This document shows positions 36,501 through 48,638 of a stretch of 64,000 nucleotides of DNA, one piece after another; the first letter of the stretch is position 1; each line of letters starts with the position of its first letter. Source of the stretch: Arctopsyche grandis. Its lineage: Eukaryota > Arthropoda > Insecta > Trichoptera > Hydropsychidae. The stretch spans positions 8,845,001-8,909,000 of the forward strand of contig NC_135358.1 in the NCBI RefSeq assembly GCF_051622035.1, written 5' to 3'. The notes beneath the pieces were generated by a model that ran no database searches, was not told where the DNA came from, and worked only from the letters and a program-made list of their open reading frames with translations. The translations under genes and the position numbers were made by a program.

Positions 36501-37939
36501 CGACCTATCTATTGGTATGCAATAGCTCTACCAGTGCACTACGCTGTGGCTATGTAGGTGGAACGGAAACAATTAGTTATTAGATGATTTGTATTATAAA
36601 TGGCGTGTATTTAATTGATCAGTAATGTATTCAGCTTTTGATAAACAAAAAAATCAGATAATAAAATGAAACGGTCGATGATTATTATAAGATGATCAGT
36701 AATATCATTTTAAAACGATTATTTCATTTTGACAGCTTCTCGCCTTTGACTCACCCCTCGCTCCAGATTGAGTTCAGTCTCACTGTCTCAGTTCTCGCGT
36801 GTTTATTGACGTTTACCTAACCTAGCCTAATGTTAAATGAATAAATACCGACCCTAACAACCTAATCTTAAATGAATAGGGCCAACCCTAACTTAACCTA
36901 ACCTAACCTGACACTTTAATAAATAAGTGTTGGCTGCTAAGATATGTTTTTTTTTTAAATTTGATGAAATAAAACTTAAAAAAAATATATTACGATGTAT
37001 TTGGATGGATATTACGGTATGTGGACCATGATGAGAGTGGGAATGGACAGTAGCGGGGCGACGCGCTATCATCCAACTGTCAAAAATTATAATTTCACTG
37101 ATAGAAAATCCTTTTTGATCAAAAAGGATTTAAATATTTATATAATAATTTAAACTAATAAATAAATAATTATTTACTGAACAAAAATGAATAATTTACT
37201 GATCGTTTATTATATTCTTCTGATCATTTAGAATAAGTTACTGATCAAGTTTATAATTAATTACTGATAAATTTTTCATTTTTTACTACTGACAACTTTT
37301 GGAATTAAAAACTAACCAAATAATGTGTTGCCATTATAAATATGAACACTTTCAAGAATTTCAGAACACCAACAAATAAGACGGGTCTTCGATGACTTGT
37401 TCGTCCATATTCGCCGTGTTCGTTCGTGCGCGCCTTGCGTGTTCTTGTTCAGACGCGGCTTTAGAAATACAATCCGAACCATGTTACTAATCGTGTAATT
37501 TATTACTTTTCAGGATGACAAGCTTTTGGATTTGATATTCATTGACTGGCAAGTGATTCGCTTTTTATCACCGATCACGGACATAGCATACATGATGTTC
37601 GTGAGCACGGATCAACAAATAAGATCCGATTGTTACACGAGATCATTAGATTTATACTACGAGACGTTGAGCACAAACCTCACCATGATGGGTTGCAAGC
37701 CAAGCGAATGTTATCCTCGTGAAGTTTTCGAGGATCAGATCAAATCTACGATGCCCTTCGGTCTGATATCTTCGATGATGCTGCTTCCTATAATCCTATG
37801 CGAGAAAGACGACGTGCCGGAAATGGATATTAGCCCGGAAGACTATAATGAGGATAATTTGGATAAGTTGCTAACCGATTATTGCAGGGAACGTATGAAT
37901 GGAGTCGCTAAAGATTTTGTATCTTACGGTTTAATTTAA
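33591..37939 (+). CDS. EcKinase-like (CHK/DUF1679) kinase, 2 exons
   Basis: Exons 33591-34379 (donor GAA|GTAAGT) and 37514-37939 (acceptor TTTTCAG|GAT) join in phase 0 to give 404 aa. It has a kinase-like fold: a nucleotide-binding loop region near GDNYMGKLYRV (44-54), the probable ATP lysine in LIVKC (Lys69), FYEREIIAYSEILP, LARLHATSHAM, the catalytic loop CHGDSWINNFLF (His250, Asp252, Asn257) and the metal-binding IDWQ (Asp274). Length and motifs match the insect EcKL family, also called CHK kinase-like or juvenile-hormone-inducible proteins. Some members phosphorylate ecdysteroids and others are linked to detoxification; the substrate here is unknown. The first ATG of the frame is used. 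A candidate AATAAA lies at 38472-38477. The 3.1 kb intron holds a DNA transposon and a SINE. Confidence 0.93.
34520..35523. mobile_element. Non-autonomous DNA transposon with CCGGCTTTTT subterminal repeats
   Basis: Ends read TAGGGCTTCCAAA and, from the other side, TAGGGGTTCCAAA. ATGTCTCCG is duplicated exactly at 34511-34519 and 35524-35532. Both ends carry several copies of CCGGCTTTTT or its complement within about 120 bases. The 1004 bp interior has no transposase frame. Superfamily is uncertain: an 8-bp reading would suggest hAT, a 9-bp reading Mutator-like. It lies in the EcKinase-like intron. Confidence 0.85.
35838..36560 (-). mobile_element. tRNA-derived SINE copy S3, diverged or composite
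   Basis: The low end has the tail palindrome region (CCCAGGGAAGCC, AACAGGTAACCCC, AATGCGCCTTTCTGG). The high end has a tRNA-like head (minus strand GTAGTGCACTGGTAGAGC, then TTCAAGTCC). The middle repeats the GAGACATCTATGG-type segment twice, so two copies or an internal duplication may be present. Confidence 0.6.
36570..37345. repeat. Region with repeated GATCAGTAA motifs at both ends
   Basis: GATCAGTAAT occurs on the left (about 36618 and 36694) and its inverse TTACTGATC recurs on the right (about 37196 and 37250, with TTACTGATAA near 37261). Left flank TTAGTTATTA and right flank inverse TTAGTTTTTA could be decayed inverted ends. The centre holds short CCTAA runs (36818-36906). Possible non-autonomous transposon; ends not proven. 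Confidence 0.35.
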
Positions 37940-38510
37940 AAGCAGTGAGCGTTGTAGGCACTCACTGTAGTTATAAAGTGATTTTTTTCTGTATTTGAAT
38001 TGCACATTTTTATACAAAGTATTATTATACAAAGCACTCTAGAATATTATTAAAATTCTAAATCATTGCTTCTTTTGTTTGAAACCCTGCTAATCCTTGA
38101 AATATCCGAAAACGATGTCATCAAAAATTTAGAGTAGCACACGACGCGGGAGAAATTGGTTAATGATAATGTTGAAACTTTGAAATAACGACATCGATTC
38201 GCGTCGGACACTAATTACGAGATGAAAACTTTGAACATTAACAAGTGCGATCGGTTGATTTGAGAAAAACATTAAACTGAAAAACGAAGACATTAAAAAC
38301 GCTCAAAGTTATACGAGTCGCCAGTTCCATGTAAATAAACTTTACGTACTTGAAAACAAATAGTTTTTCCGACTCAGCTGACTGAAATTACGATCGTTAG
38401 AATCACATCTTCATACATAGTATATTATTTTAAGAGCTTTGTTAATGTTTTAAAATTATATGAATAGTACAAATAAAATCTAATTGAGACTCCACCAAAT
38501 GAATGTACAT
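37940..38510. other. EcKinase-like gene 3' flank
   Basis: AT-rich sequence with a candidate polyadenylation signal at 38472-38477. No other feature is seen. Confidence 0.45.
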
Positions 38511-39028
38511 GCATATTTATTTATTTTTTACAATTTCGCCATAGTGACATTACAGATTAGCTCCAGGTCGTCACTATGGCTAATTTATTACAAGACAATT
38601 GAAAACTCATAATTAACAAGACATCTAAATACATAATTATTACATATATACACATGTAAATCGAAGGAATACCTGACATCTATGATCAGATATTACTAAC
38701 ATCGCATAAATACGATTAATAACATTTTTCATGTAACAATACGAATTTTTACATTCGATAAACAACCACAGAGACATCTACGGTGAGAAATCTGGCGAAA
38801 TCTGAGATATAACAATAAATCAAGGTTTGCAATAGAAAATTTGGAAGGAAAAGCCAATTTTACAGGAACCGTTTCAATGAAAATCAGAAAAATTGGCAAA
38901 TTCTGATAAGAAACGATCGACCTCGACAAACCAAGGTCTGGCCAACAACGAGAATCTTAGTGGGAATTGAACTCGTGATATCAAACACGAAAGAATTCAA
39001 TACTCACCACTAGACCACGCTGCTGGTT
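38511..39028 (-). mobile_element. tRNA-derived SINE copy S4
   Basis: Shares the body (GGAACCGTTTCAATG, GATAAGAAACGATCGACCT) and head (minus strand CCAGCAGCGTGGTCTAGTGG). Its tail palindrome differs from S1 in sequence: CCATAGTGAC pairs with GTCACTATGG (38540-38580). A T/A-rich tail precedes it. Confidence 0.8.
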
Positions 39029-39029
39029 A

Positions 39030-39596
<567 letters not shown>

Positions 39597-39770
39597 TGTG
39601 TGTACATAAATTAAATCCTTGCTATCTTCAACCGATCTATCGTCCGATACATACATATGTAAGTTGTAAAATTTTCTTCAATACATCTTTCGTTTTGGAA
39701 TATCTTTTTCGGTTACCGTTTCACAAACATCTCATCTCAATCACACGTTTGTAAATCCCATATTATGTAC

Positions 39771-40583
39771 GAAGATACGTCTACGGACAAAAACGTCTAA
39801 CGAAATAAAGTCAAATGCGACATAATATTGACAGACAAAATGATTACGCGACATAATGTTCAAACACAAAGAATTCATACGTTTGAAGAGTTTGAAAATT
39901 CTAATGATAGAGTTTGTTATTTATGATCAAATTTCGATTAGACTGGCTTATCTAATGTTTATTTATTAATCTGTACGTTTTTTTCGTTAAAAAAGTCGAT
40001 TTTGAACTTAATAAATGTTTTACCTATTTTTTTTATTTTACATACATACGTACATATAATATATTATATACCAGGAAGGTCTTACATGTAAACTTCAATG
40101 CGCCTTCCTTACCAATAAAAAACATTTGCAGCATTTTTTAATTACAAAAATCGCTGAATATCGAGATACTCGAAATTAACGGGACATCTATGGATTTAAA
40201 CTTATAGAAATATAAATTTTTATTTTAGATAAATTATATTCAAATAGTGGTTTTTGTCAATTTGATGGTGGAACCGTTTCAACAATGAAATAAGATAAAT
40301 TGGCAAACTCTGATAGGAACCGATCTACTTGGAGTCACAAACATCCAAGTCTGACCAGCAGCATTAAAGATTATATTCAGAATAGATTCCATTCAATCAA
40401 GGTCAGCTCACTGGATTGAACCCGGCGACGACTCGGAGTTTGGCATAAATGCAATCACCGAGCCATGTTGCTGCTTTTGTGTATGGACACGTCACGTAAT
40501 CATTTTGTCCGTGAGCATTATGTCGTGTAATCATTTTGTTGTGTCGTTAGACGCTTTATCCGTAGACATTTCGTCGCGACACC
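39771..40583. mobile_element. Mutator-like non-autonomous element with subterminal repeat arrays
   Basis: Flanked by exact 9-bp direct repeats ATTATGTAC (39762-39770 and 40584-40592). Inverted ends share GTCTACGGA, CGTCTAACGA, GACAAAATGATTACG and CGACATAATG in the same order over about 80 bases. No transposase frame. The interior contains SINE copy S6, which inserted later. Confidence 0.75.
40064..40472 (-). mobile_element. tRNA-derived SINE copy S6, nested
   Basis: Palindrome CCAGGAAGGT with GCCTTCCTTA at 40071-40111, body GGAACCGTTTCAACAATG, and head (minus strand CAGCAACATGGCTCGGTGAT, then CCGGGTTCAATCC). It lies inside the element at 39771-40583. Confidence 0.8.
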
Positions 40584-40592
40584 ATTATGTAC

Positions 40593-41287
40593 ATAAATAC
40601 ATATACATATACGTATATTCTGTAAAATGCAAGATTTTCATCATATAGAATTGGAATGCATGTTAATAAATCACTATCCTTGGTACCTATACATATGAAC
40701 ATACATATGTACATACGTGCTTGAATACTGGCTGTTGGGATTTCGTTCTTATTCAAATCGGACATTTTCAATTATCAAATGGAGCCTAGTCCGAAATACA
40801 CATTACGATATATCGAAGATGGAAAAATATTTTCGAAACGCAAAGTAGAGAAAAGGTGGTGGGGGAGTTTGAAGGGGGTGGAGTGTGAGAGAAGGCTATG
40901 AAGGATTCATGCGATGAATCAGGGAGTCCTTATTGATGTTTCCTCGGCGCAGGGACGTCCGTGAAAAACGCGAGGGTCCTGTGCGTAAATCAACGTTTCT
41001 CACGTTCGCAATAAACACTAACTCCTCCCTGCTTTCCTATTCACCCCCATAACCTTATATTTCCATTTTCGACGTTTTCATATTTTGTACATACATATGT
41101 TAATGATAATATTTATTACAATTTATGAAGTTGAATTTTCATCCATTACTTCGGACACATTTGTGGTATCAATATGTTAATTTATCTTGTTATGATTTGA
41201 TCAGAGGTATATGTATATATACAAAATACATTAAACGGATTTAGATAGTAAAAGAGTACATACATATGTACATATGTACTAGTACTG
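40593..41287. other. Intergenic AT-rich DNA
   Basis: No gene is seen. Several ACATATGTA palindromes and a GC-richer patch near 40855-40975 are present. Confidence 0.4.
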
Positions 41288-44274
41288 GTTTACATCATCA
41301 TCATCATTTACAGCCACTCGCCATCCACTGCTGGATGAAGGCCTCTCCAACACGCTTCCACCCGTCTCTGTTTTGCGCAACACTCATCCATCTCACCCCG
41401 CACATTTTCCTAATTTCGTTCACCCATCTTCCTTGCGGTCTTCCTTTTACCCTTTTGCATTCTCTCGGGTACCATTCAAGCAATTCTTTTGTCCACCTTT
41501 CGTCCATCCTCCTAGCTACGTGACCCGCCCATTGCCATTTCAATCTCTTCACTCTATCCACTATGTCCACTACTCTTGTCATACTTCTCACCTACGTGTT
41601 CCGCTTTCTGTCTTTTCTCGTTATGCCAAGCATACAGCGCTCCATACTTCTTTGAGTGCATTGGATTTTATGTAGCATCTTGGTGTTCAGTGTCCAAGTT
41701 TCACATCCATACGTCATCACTGGCAAAACGCATTGATCAAAGATCTTTTTCTTCAGGCAGAGTGGCATTTTTGATTTAAAAACAGCATTCATCCGTCCAA
41801 ATGCACTCCATCCTAATTTCATACGTCTCTTTATCTCTTCATCTTTATTACCAGACATGTCAATTATTTGACCTAAATATAAATAATTATTTACTACTTC
41901 TACTGGTTTATCATCTAATGGGATGCTATCAGGCATGCAATACCTACTGAACATTAGTTTGGTCTTATCTACGTTAATTTTTAATCCTACTTTTCTACTT
42001 TCCCTGTCCAGCTGTGTTAGTCTGTTAAGTAGGTCAGCTGAATCACGAGCTATTAAAACTATATCGTCTGCGAACCGAAGGTGACTCAAGAAGCGACCGT
42101 TGATGCTTACTCCGGCTTTGTCCCATTCCAAGTTCCTGAAAACTCCCTCAAGCACCGCATTGAATAACTTGGGCGAGATTGTATCTCCTTGTCTTACTCC
42201 TTTTCTTATGCTAAATCTATCTGTACCTGAAAAAATTTTAACCGAAGCTGTGGCATTCTTATATATTGCAGCTAACAGCCCCACATAGGGTTCCGGTACT
42301 CCCTGTGTTTGTAGAGCGTTAAGTACTGCATTGTGGCTCACTGTATCGAAGGCTTTCTCATAATCGACGAAACCTAGGCACAATGGCCGTTGATATTCGT
42401 TGGCGCGTTCGATTAGTTCGCCAACTACTTGGAGGTGGTCCATTGTACTGAAATTTGCCCTAAATCCTGCCTGTTCTATAGGTTGGTTCTCGTCGAGGAT
42501 ATTCTTCAGCCTTTCTGTAATAACCTTCGTGAAGAACTTGTAGACCGCTGAAAGTAAACTAATGGGTCGGTAGTTCTTGATATCGCTTTTATCACCTTTT
42601 TTGTGTATTAAGATGATAGTTGCGTTATTCCATCCTTCTGGTATAGCTTGGTTCTGGATGCATTTGCTGAAAAGCCTAGCTAAGATATTATTTAGGGGGG
42701 AGCCGCCACATTTTAGTAAGTCAATGGGAATATTATCTTCCCCTGGGGTTTTACCGTTCTTTGCAGTTTTTAGCGCGGCCTCTACTTCGCTAGGCAATAC
42801 TGCAGGAACCCTTTGGCCGTGTGTCGGTTCCAGAGCGGGGAATTGGCCGTTGTCGTTCTCGTATAGTTTTGCATAGAACGTGTAAACTCTGTCTATGATT
42901 TCTTCTCTATTCCTAATTATTACTCCGCTCTCTGATCTGATTGCGATCATTTGGTTTTTGCCTAAGAAAATATCCTGTTTGTACTTTTTCAGGCTACGGT
43001 TATTCTTAATGGTACTTTCTATTAACTTGCTGTTAAAATCCCTGACATCCCTGACTATTCTCTTTTTAATTTCCTTATTTACTAGATTGTATTCTTGCTT
43101 ATTATTATCCCTATCTAAATTCCTTTTATGCTTAATTAGGTTTTTTGTTTCCGCTGAAATTTTGCTTAATTTAATCTGTTTCCTGAATCCACCTAATTTC
43201 TTACCTGTTGAGGTTAGAACCGAACTAATTACAGTGTTCAATTCCTCGATGTCTGCTTCTGGGTTTAATTTCTCGTATCTATTTCCAAGTTCGAGTTCGA
43301 ATTCCTTTTTCCTAGACCTTAGTTGAGCGAAGTCTGGAGAGCTACTGCATCCTTTTATTAGTTTCCTACGTTCGCAATTTATATTAATGGCCATCTTGGC
43401 CCGGACTAATCTGTGATCGCTACCTATATCTACTTTACTTAAAACACTAACGTCTTTAACGGAGTGCAGGGTATTTGTTAGGATGAAATCTATTTCGTTT
43501 CTGTCTCCTTTAGGACTCTCCCAAGTCCACTTATTGTTTGCGTTTTTCCTGAAAAATGAATTAGTGATAAAGAGCCTGTTGTGTTCTGCGAATTCTATGA
43601 GGCGATCGCCTCTTTCGTTTCTTTGGCCGGTACCAAAATTGCCTACTGCTCTTTCTGTGTTTGCCTTTTGTCCTATTTTTGCGTTAAAGTCGCCCATGAT
43701 TATTTTAAAGTGGTGGCGGCTATTATCGTATGCGCCCTGTAGTTTTTCGTAGAAGTCTTCTATTTCCTCGTCTGGGTGGCTCGAGATTCTTAATACTACA
43801 TAGCATATACGTTCCGATATGTCGCTTATTTCTATAATATTTCTTTCTATTCTCTTATTGATAAGAAACCCAACTCCTCCTATTCTACCATTTGGTAGCC
43901 CTCTCCAGTAGAGACAGTTACCACTTTTTAGGATTATTTGGTTTTCCTGTTTTCGTCTTACTTCGCTAAGTCCTACTAAATCCCATTTGATACTTTCTAA
44001 TTCATTCTCTAATGCAAGCACACTTCCTTCACTCGATAACGTTCTTACATTGTACGTGGCTAAATACAGGTTTCTATTAGCTAAGCTATCATCCATCGTC
44101 ACTCTTACCTTGTTGGAGGTTTGGATATTATTTTTCTCGCATTTATCCAAGATGTGTTGAGAAAAAGGCGGTACTTGAGAGAGATTTCCATTCAAGGAGT
44201 GAGTTCTTACCGCCATAGACTCTTCTCTGTGGTCAGCTTTGTCTGATAGTCATCCTAGGTATCACTTGGATCAC
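41288..44274 (-). mobile_element. RTE-clade non-LTR retrotransposon, nearly full length
   Basis: The minus-strand open frame from 44216 runs 874 codons to one in-frame TAG at 41592-41594, then continues open to 41304 (GHVARRMDERW, GRPQGRW, MASGCK). An N-terminal APE-type endonuclease shows LATYNVRTL, LSEVRR, GDFNAKIG and SDHRLVRAKM. The reverse transcriptase shows GEDNIPIDLLK, YRPISLLSAVYK, VDYEKAFDTV, GVRQGDTISPKLF and the catalytic FADD. The 3' end is a very short ATGATGATGATG tail, typical of RTE elements. The stop codon, and a small gap where the endonuclease should have a YxP segment (it reads ICYVVLRISSHPDEE), suggest it is inactive. Confidence 0.92.
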
Positions 44275-46417
44275 TTATTTTATTTTATTTTATTTTAAAA
44301 AATCAATACCACAGAGACTTGACAGGTTGCCCCAAAGCGTCAATGTGATTTTAATACAAATAATAAAAATCATAAAAATTACAAAAAAAACATCATAAAA
44401 AAAAATAATAAAAATCATAAATAAAAAAAAAAAACATAAGAAAATAATAAAAATCATAAATAAAAAAAAACATCATAAAAAAATAATAAAAATCAAGTAA
44501 AAAATATGTACACAAAATAAAAACAAAGAAATAAGATTGAAAAATTTATATCGTGCTATTTAGGATGTGTTCCACCAACTCAACATAACTGGCATCGAAT
44601 AGGTCCAAGTATTGTGCCAGTAAGTTAAGGAGTCGAACAGCTCTCGAGAGGGGGGAGTTCATGAGCACGTTTGATTTAGCCCTAATTGGTAAAAATATAT
44701 CATGTTTTCTTAAAACTCTACGATTTTCCGGGGCCCAGAATTTTAGTTTCTCCAGGATAGTGGGATTGTGAATCTCTCCTCTAAGTAATTTTACGAAATG
44801 TTTCCCAAGAAATAAATCTCTTCTCTTTGCCAGGGAGTTGAAACCCAAAGATCCCAAGACAAAGGCACTAGGGAACAGATATGGATAAAATCCAAATGTT
44901 TTCAGATATAAAAATCTAAGGAATTTCCTTTGGACTCGTTCCAACATTAGAGAGTAACGAAGTTGATAGGGAGACCATATAATGGAGCCAAACTCGAGCA
45001 CACTGCGAACTAATGTACAATATAAGAGACGAATGGCAGTGAGCCCTAGTTCAGACGAATTACGGATTACGAATCCAAGGATTTTTGTTGCCCTATCACA
45101 GATATTCTCAATGTGAATGTTGAAACTCCAACTATTTTCGAAGACTATTCCCAGATCAGATATAAATAATTCTCTCTGAAGAAGAGAATCATGAAATTTA
45201 TACGGATATTTAATAGGAGAACGAGAACGAGAGTAAGAAATGACCCGACACTTTAGGATATTGAAGGGAAGTTTATTAACATTAGCCCATTCATAAATAG
45301 AATTCAAATCCTCTTGCAAATAAAGAGCGTCAGGTAAATCAATTATTCTCTTATAGATTTTTAAGTCATCCGCATATAATAAAAATTTAGAATGGTGAAT
45401 AGAAGATTGAATATCGTTGATAAATATTAGGAATAATAAAGGGCCAAGATTTGATCCTTGGGGAATCCCAGAAGTGGCAACATACTCATAAGAAAAGCAA
45501 CTCCCAAACTTAACGAATTGACGTCGATCCTGTAAATAAGAAATAAAAAGACCAACAAGATTATAAGTAAATCCAATAAAACTTAATTTACTAACCAAAA
45601 TTTTATGATCAACTTTATCAAACGCCTTCTCAAAATCAGTATATATTACATCCATTTGATTATTACAATCCAAAGTGCTGGTTATGTCATTAGAGAAACA
45701 TAACAAGTTGGTAATAGCTGATCTGGCCGGACGAAAGCCATGCTGCTGATCAATGAGCATACTTTGAAAGTGATTAAAAATGTATCTGTGTAATATTACC
45801 TCAAACATTTTGGCTGGCGCTGACAAGATAGTTATTGGTCTGTAGTTCCTTACACAAGATTTATCGTCCTTCTTATGAATAGGAGTTACTTTAGAGCATT
45901 TCCATAAATTGGGGAATGAAGAGTTCCTTAGAATTAAATTAAAAATGAATTTTAAAGGTTCTAAGAGACTAACCTCACATCCTTTTAGGATGTAATTAGG
46001 GATGGAGTCAGGACCGGAAGAATAAATATTTTTTAACTTTAGAAAGCCATATTTCAGATCGGAAGAGTCAAGATGATTAATCGCTAAAGTGGGGAAAATA
46101 AATTCCGAGTCATTGGTAGGTTCCATGGAATCAGTAGGATTATTGAAAACTGATTTAAAAAAGTCGGCAAATCCATTAGCAATGTTTTGATCACCCTCTA
46201 ACAATCCAGAATCATTGTACATAATGGTCGACTTTACACGATTTACACGTTTAGAATTGATGAAGTTCCAGAATTTCTTAGGGTTTTTAACTATGGAACT
46301 TTCACAATCAGCTACATAAACATTATATGCATTATTAATTAATTTCTTAATTTCCGTACGTAAAATACGGAAATTATTTAAGATAAGAGGATTGCTCGAT
46401 TTCTTCCAGAGTTTATG
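44275..46417 (-). mobile_element. LINE with reverse transcriptase (Jockey/CR1-like group), 5' truncated
   Basis: The minus-strand open frame 46222-44546 (558 aa) contains YRPITILSAPAKMFE, QQHGFRPARSAITNLL, VIYTDFEKAFDKVDH, SGIPQGSNLGPLLFLIFIND and the catalytic YADD, followed by the usual C-terminal region ending VEHILNSTI. Coding similarity continues upstream to about 46417 (NPKKFWNFINSKR), where the copy is cut off; the endonuclease is missing. The 3' UTR (44299-44545) has a terminal partial palindrome resembling the SINE tails, then an (AAAAT)n tail at 44275-44298. Confidence 0.88.
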
Positions 46418-48042
46418 TGTTTGATATTTATGATATGATATTATGAGTTATTACATGCCATATAACAGGGTTATTTTGTAAGTGAAAGTAGTTAGTTATG
46501 ATAATAATAGATTAGCAATTGTTATACTACTTTTTTTACAGATCTTTATCGTGAGACGCCTCTTTGGAGACAACGGATTTATATATGTGTGAGTGCGGTT
46601 TGCAATTTAATATTTTAATAATAAATTTAGTAAAGAATATAAAATTACACGAATTACTTTAATATAAATTAAATATGAAAACGAACTATTAGACAATTGG
46701 GAAACACCGTTTCTGTTTGCTATTATTCTATTAAGTAAAGTTCGTTAAAAAATTTTGTCTGAAAGCAATTATGTGGAAGATTTATTGCTTCTGTGGGACC
46801 GAATTTTGACTGACGAACAAGGACCCTTATTTTTTTTGTATTCAGGTAGGGGGATGTATCTCGTTCGTATACGCTTTTGTAACTGACACAAAATTAACAC
46901 AAAATTTTACGAAATCACTGATATTAAAAAACGCTGTTAACGGCCGATCATCTGTTTATTTTTACACTTAAATTATACTAGGATGCAATTAGTAAAATAA
47001 GTGAGTAGATGGTTAGGTTTTGTAGTGATAGATGCGTGGGGAGTCCGAGTATTTCGAAATGCAAAGTGAGAGCGAGAGAAACGCGCGCGGACACGGTGAC
47101 AGTCGGACTCGGACTCACTGGTTTACATATAGAGATGAATACTTTTGTTAGTTCGCTTGTTTGCTCAAGTTCGTTTACAGTTTAAAATTTAGAGGCACAT
47201 ATTTTGGTTCACTATCTAGTCTAGTAGTGGTTAATCGTAGTGACTACACTATATTATGGAAAAGTTGAATTTTGTAATTTTTCTTCATATTTTATTTTTA
47301 TTCTTTTAATATGTATTATATGTATGTACATATGTATGTATGTATACGCCATAATACAATGACAGATCATCCTGAATCGACACGATGACTGTGTACATAT
47401 TATTATAATATTGTACATACATACATATACATACATATATACTTTACATACCCAATTTCTATTCAAATTATGGAAGGGGTTCATTTGTCTGGCGTGGAAG
47501 TTCCAACATTACTGCACTCAATACCGCTATTTGTGATTTCGATGTTTTTAATGTAAACGCGAATCAAGCTATGTACATAGAATGATCATTGCGGATTATT
47601 TTGTTAATGTATGTCAGATAGTTGTAAAATAATTAAATAATGGAATTGCATGCCTGCAACAATCAACAAATTCGATCTCGACACGGGAGGGGGGAGGGGG
47701 TGTTATGCTAATTTTATTGGAACCACCACTACAACTAATTTTGATAAATTGGCAAACTTTAATAAGATACGGTGGGAGCCAACAGGGATAGACCTGCTCA
47801 TATTGTTATGACATTGACCATTGTGGCGCATTAGAGATTCCTGTAATGACACAATGGTCCAAATTTAAATAAATAAACTTAAATATTTATCGAGAAACTC
47901 GAATACATTTTAATTCCAGCCGTTTTGTCTTTAATACAATCGCTTAAAAAGTAAATATCTAACATAATATACCAGGTACATGAGAACATGTCGACGGGTT
48001 AGAGCAGAGCATCGCAACCCGATGACCACGGCCCTTTTTGTA
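46418..48042. other. Intergenic region, no gene recognised
   Basis: AT-rich. A GC-richer patch at about 47035-47125 and a SINE-body-like fragment at about 47707-47770 (GATAAATTGGCAAACTT) are present. A hairpin, GACCATTGTG with CACAATGGTC (about 47815-47859), is followed by an AAATAAATAAA tail and looks like a plus-oriented retroposon 3' end. Confidence 0.4.
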
Positions 48043-48050
48043 CCGTACGG

Positions 48051-48630
48051 CAGTGCTACTCAAACTATGGTCCGCGGCCCATTACTGGTCCGTGGACCAG
48101 CGGTAGCCGGTCCGCGGAGAAATACGTAATTAAAAAAAATAAATCAATAGCTTATGTCAGAACTATTTCAAAATATAGACTGGATAACCAAGCTAACTTA
48201 TTTGACAGATATTTTTTGCATTTTGAATGACCTTAAATTATCCATGCAAGGAAGAATGTCATCTTGTTTCACAATGGCAGACAATACAGATGGGTTGAAA
48301 CGAAAACTAAAAACATGGAAGATTCGTGTTTCAAAAGATTGCTATGACATGTTTCACAATTTGGCTGATATTATTTACGAAGGAGGAGAGGAGGTTAATA
48401 TGATGTCTTTGAGCGATATAATCAGTTGTCATTTTACAAATTTATCAGAGCGATTCGATTTCTATTTTCCACCAGATGACGATCCACGAATTTTATTTTA
48501 TTTTTATTTGTTTACAAGTTTTCAACCATATACATATATAACGTTTTTATTTTAAAATATGATGCTGGTCCGTGAGAATTACTGAAAAAAAAATACTGGT
48601 CCGCCAGCTGAAAAAGTTTGAGTAGCACTG
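48051..48630 (+). mobile_element. hAT element remnant with perfect 8-bp target duplication
   Basis: Inverted ends CAGTGCTACTCAAACT are identical over 16 bases. The 8-bp CCGTACGG is duplicated exactly at 48043-48050 and 48631-48638. Internal plus frame 48154-48555 (133 codons, ATG start) contains LFQNIDWITKLTYLTDIF, LNDLKLSMQG, LKTWKIRVSK and RFDFYFPPDDDP, matching the mid-region of ZBED5-like hAT transposases. Most of the transposase is deleted. Confidence 0.88.
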
Positions 48631-48638
48631 CCGTACGG

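Noticed and set aside
41592..43752. Plus-strand open frames across the RTE element
   Set aside because: Antisense shadows of the minus-strand retrotransposon protein.
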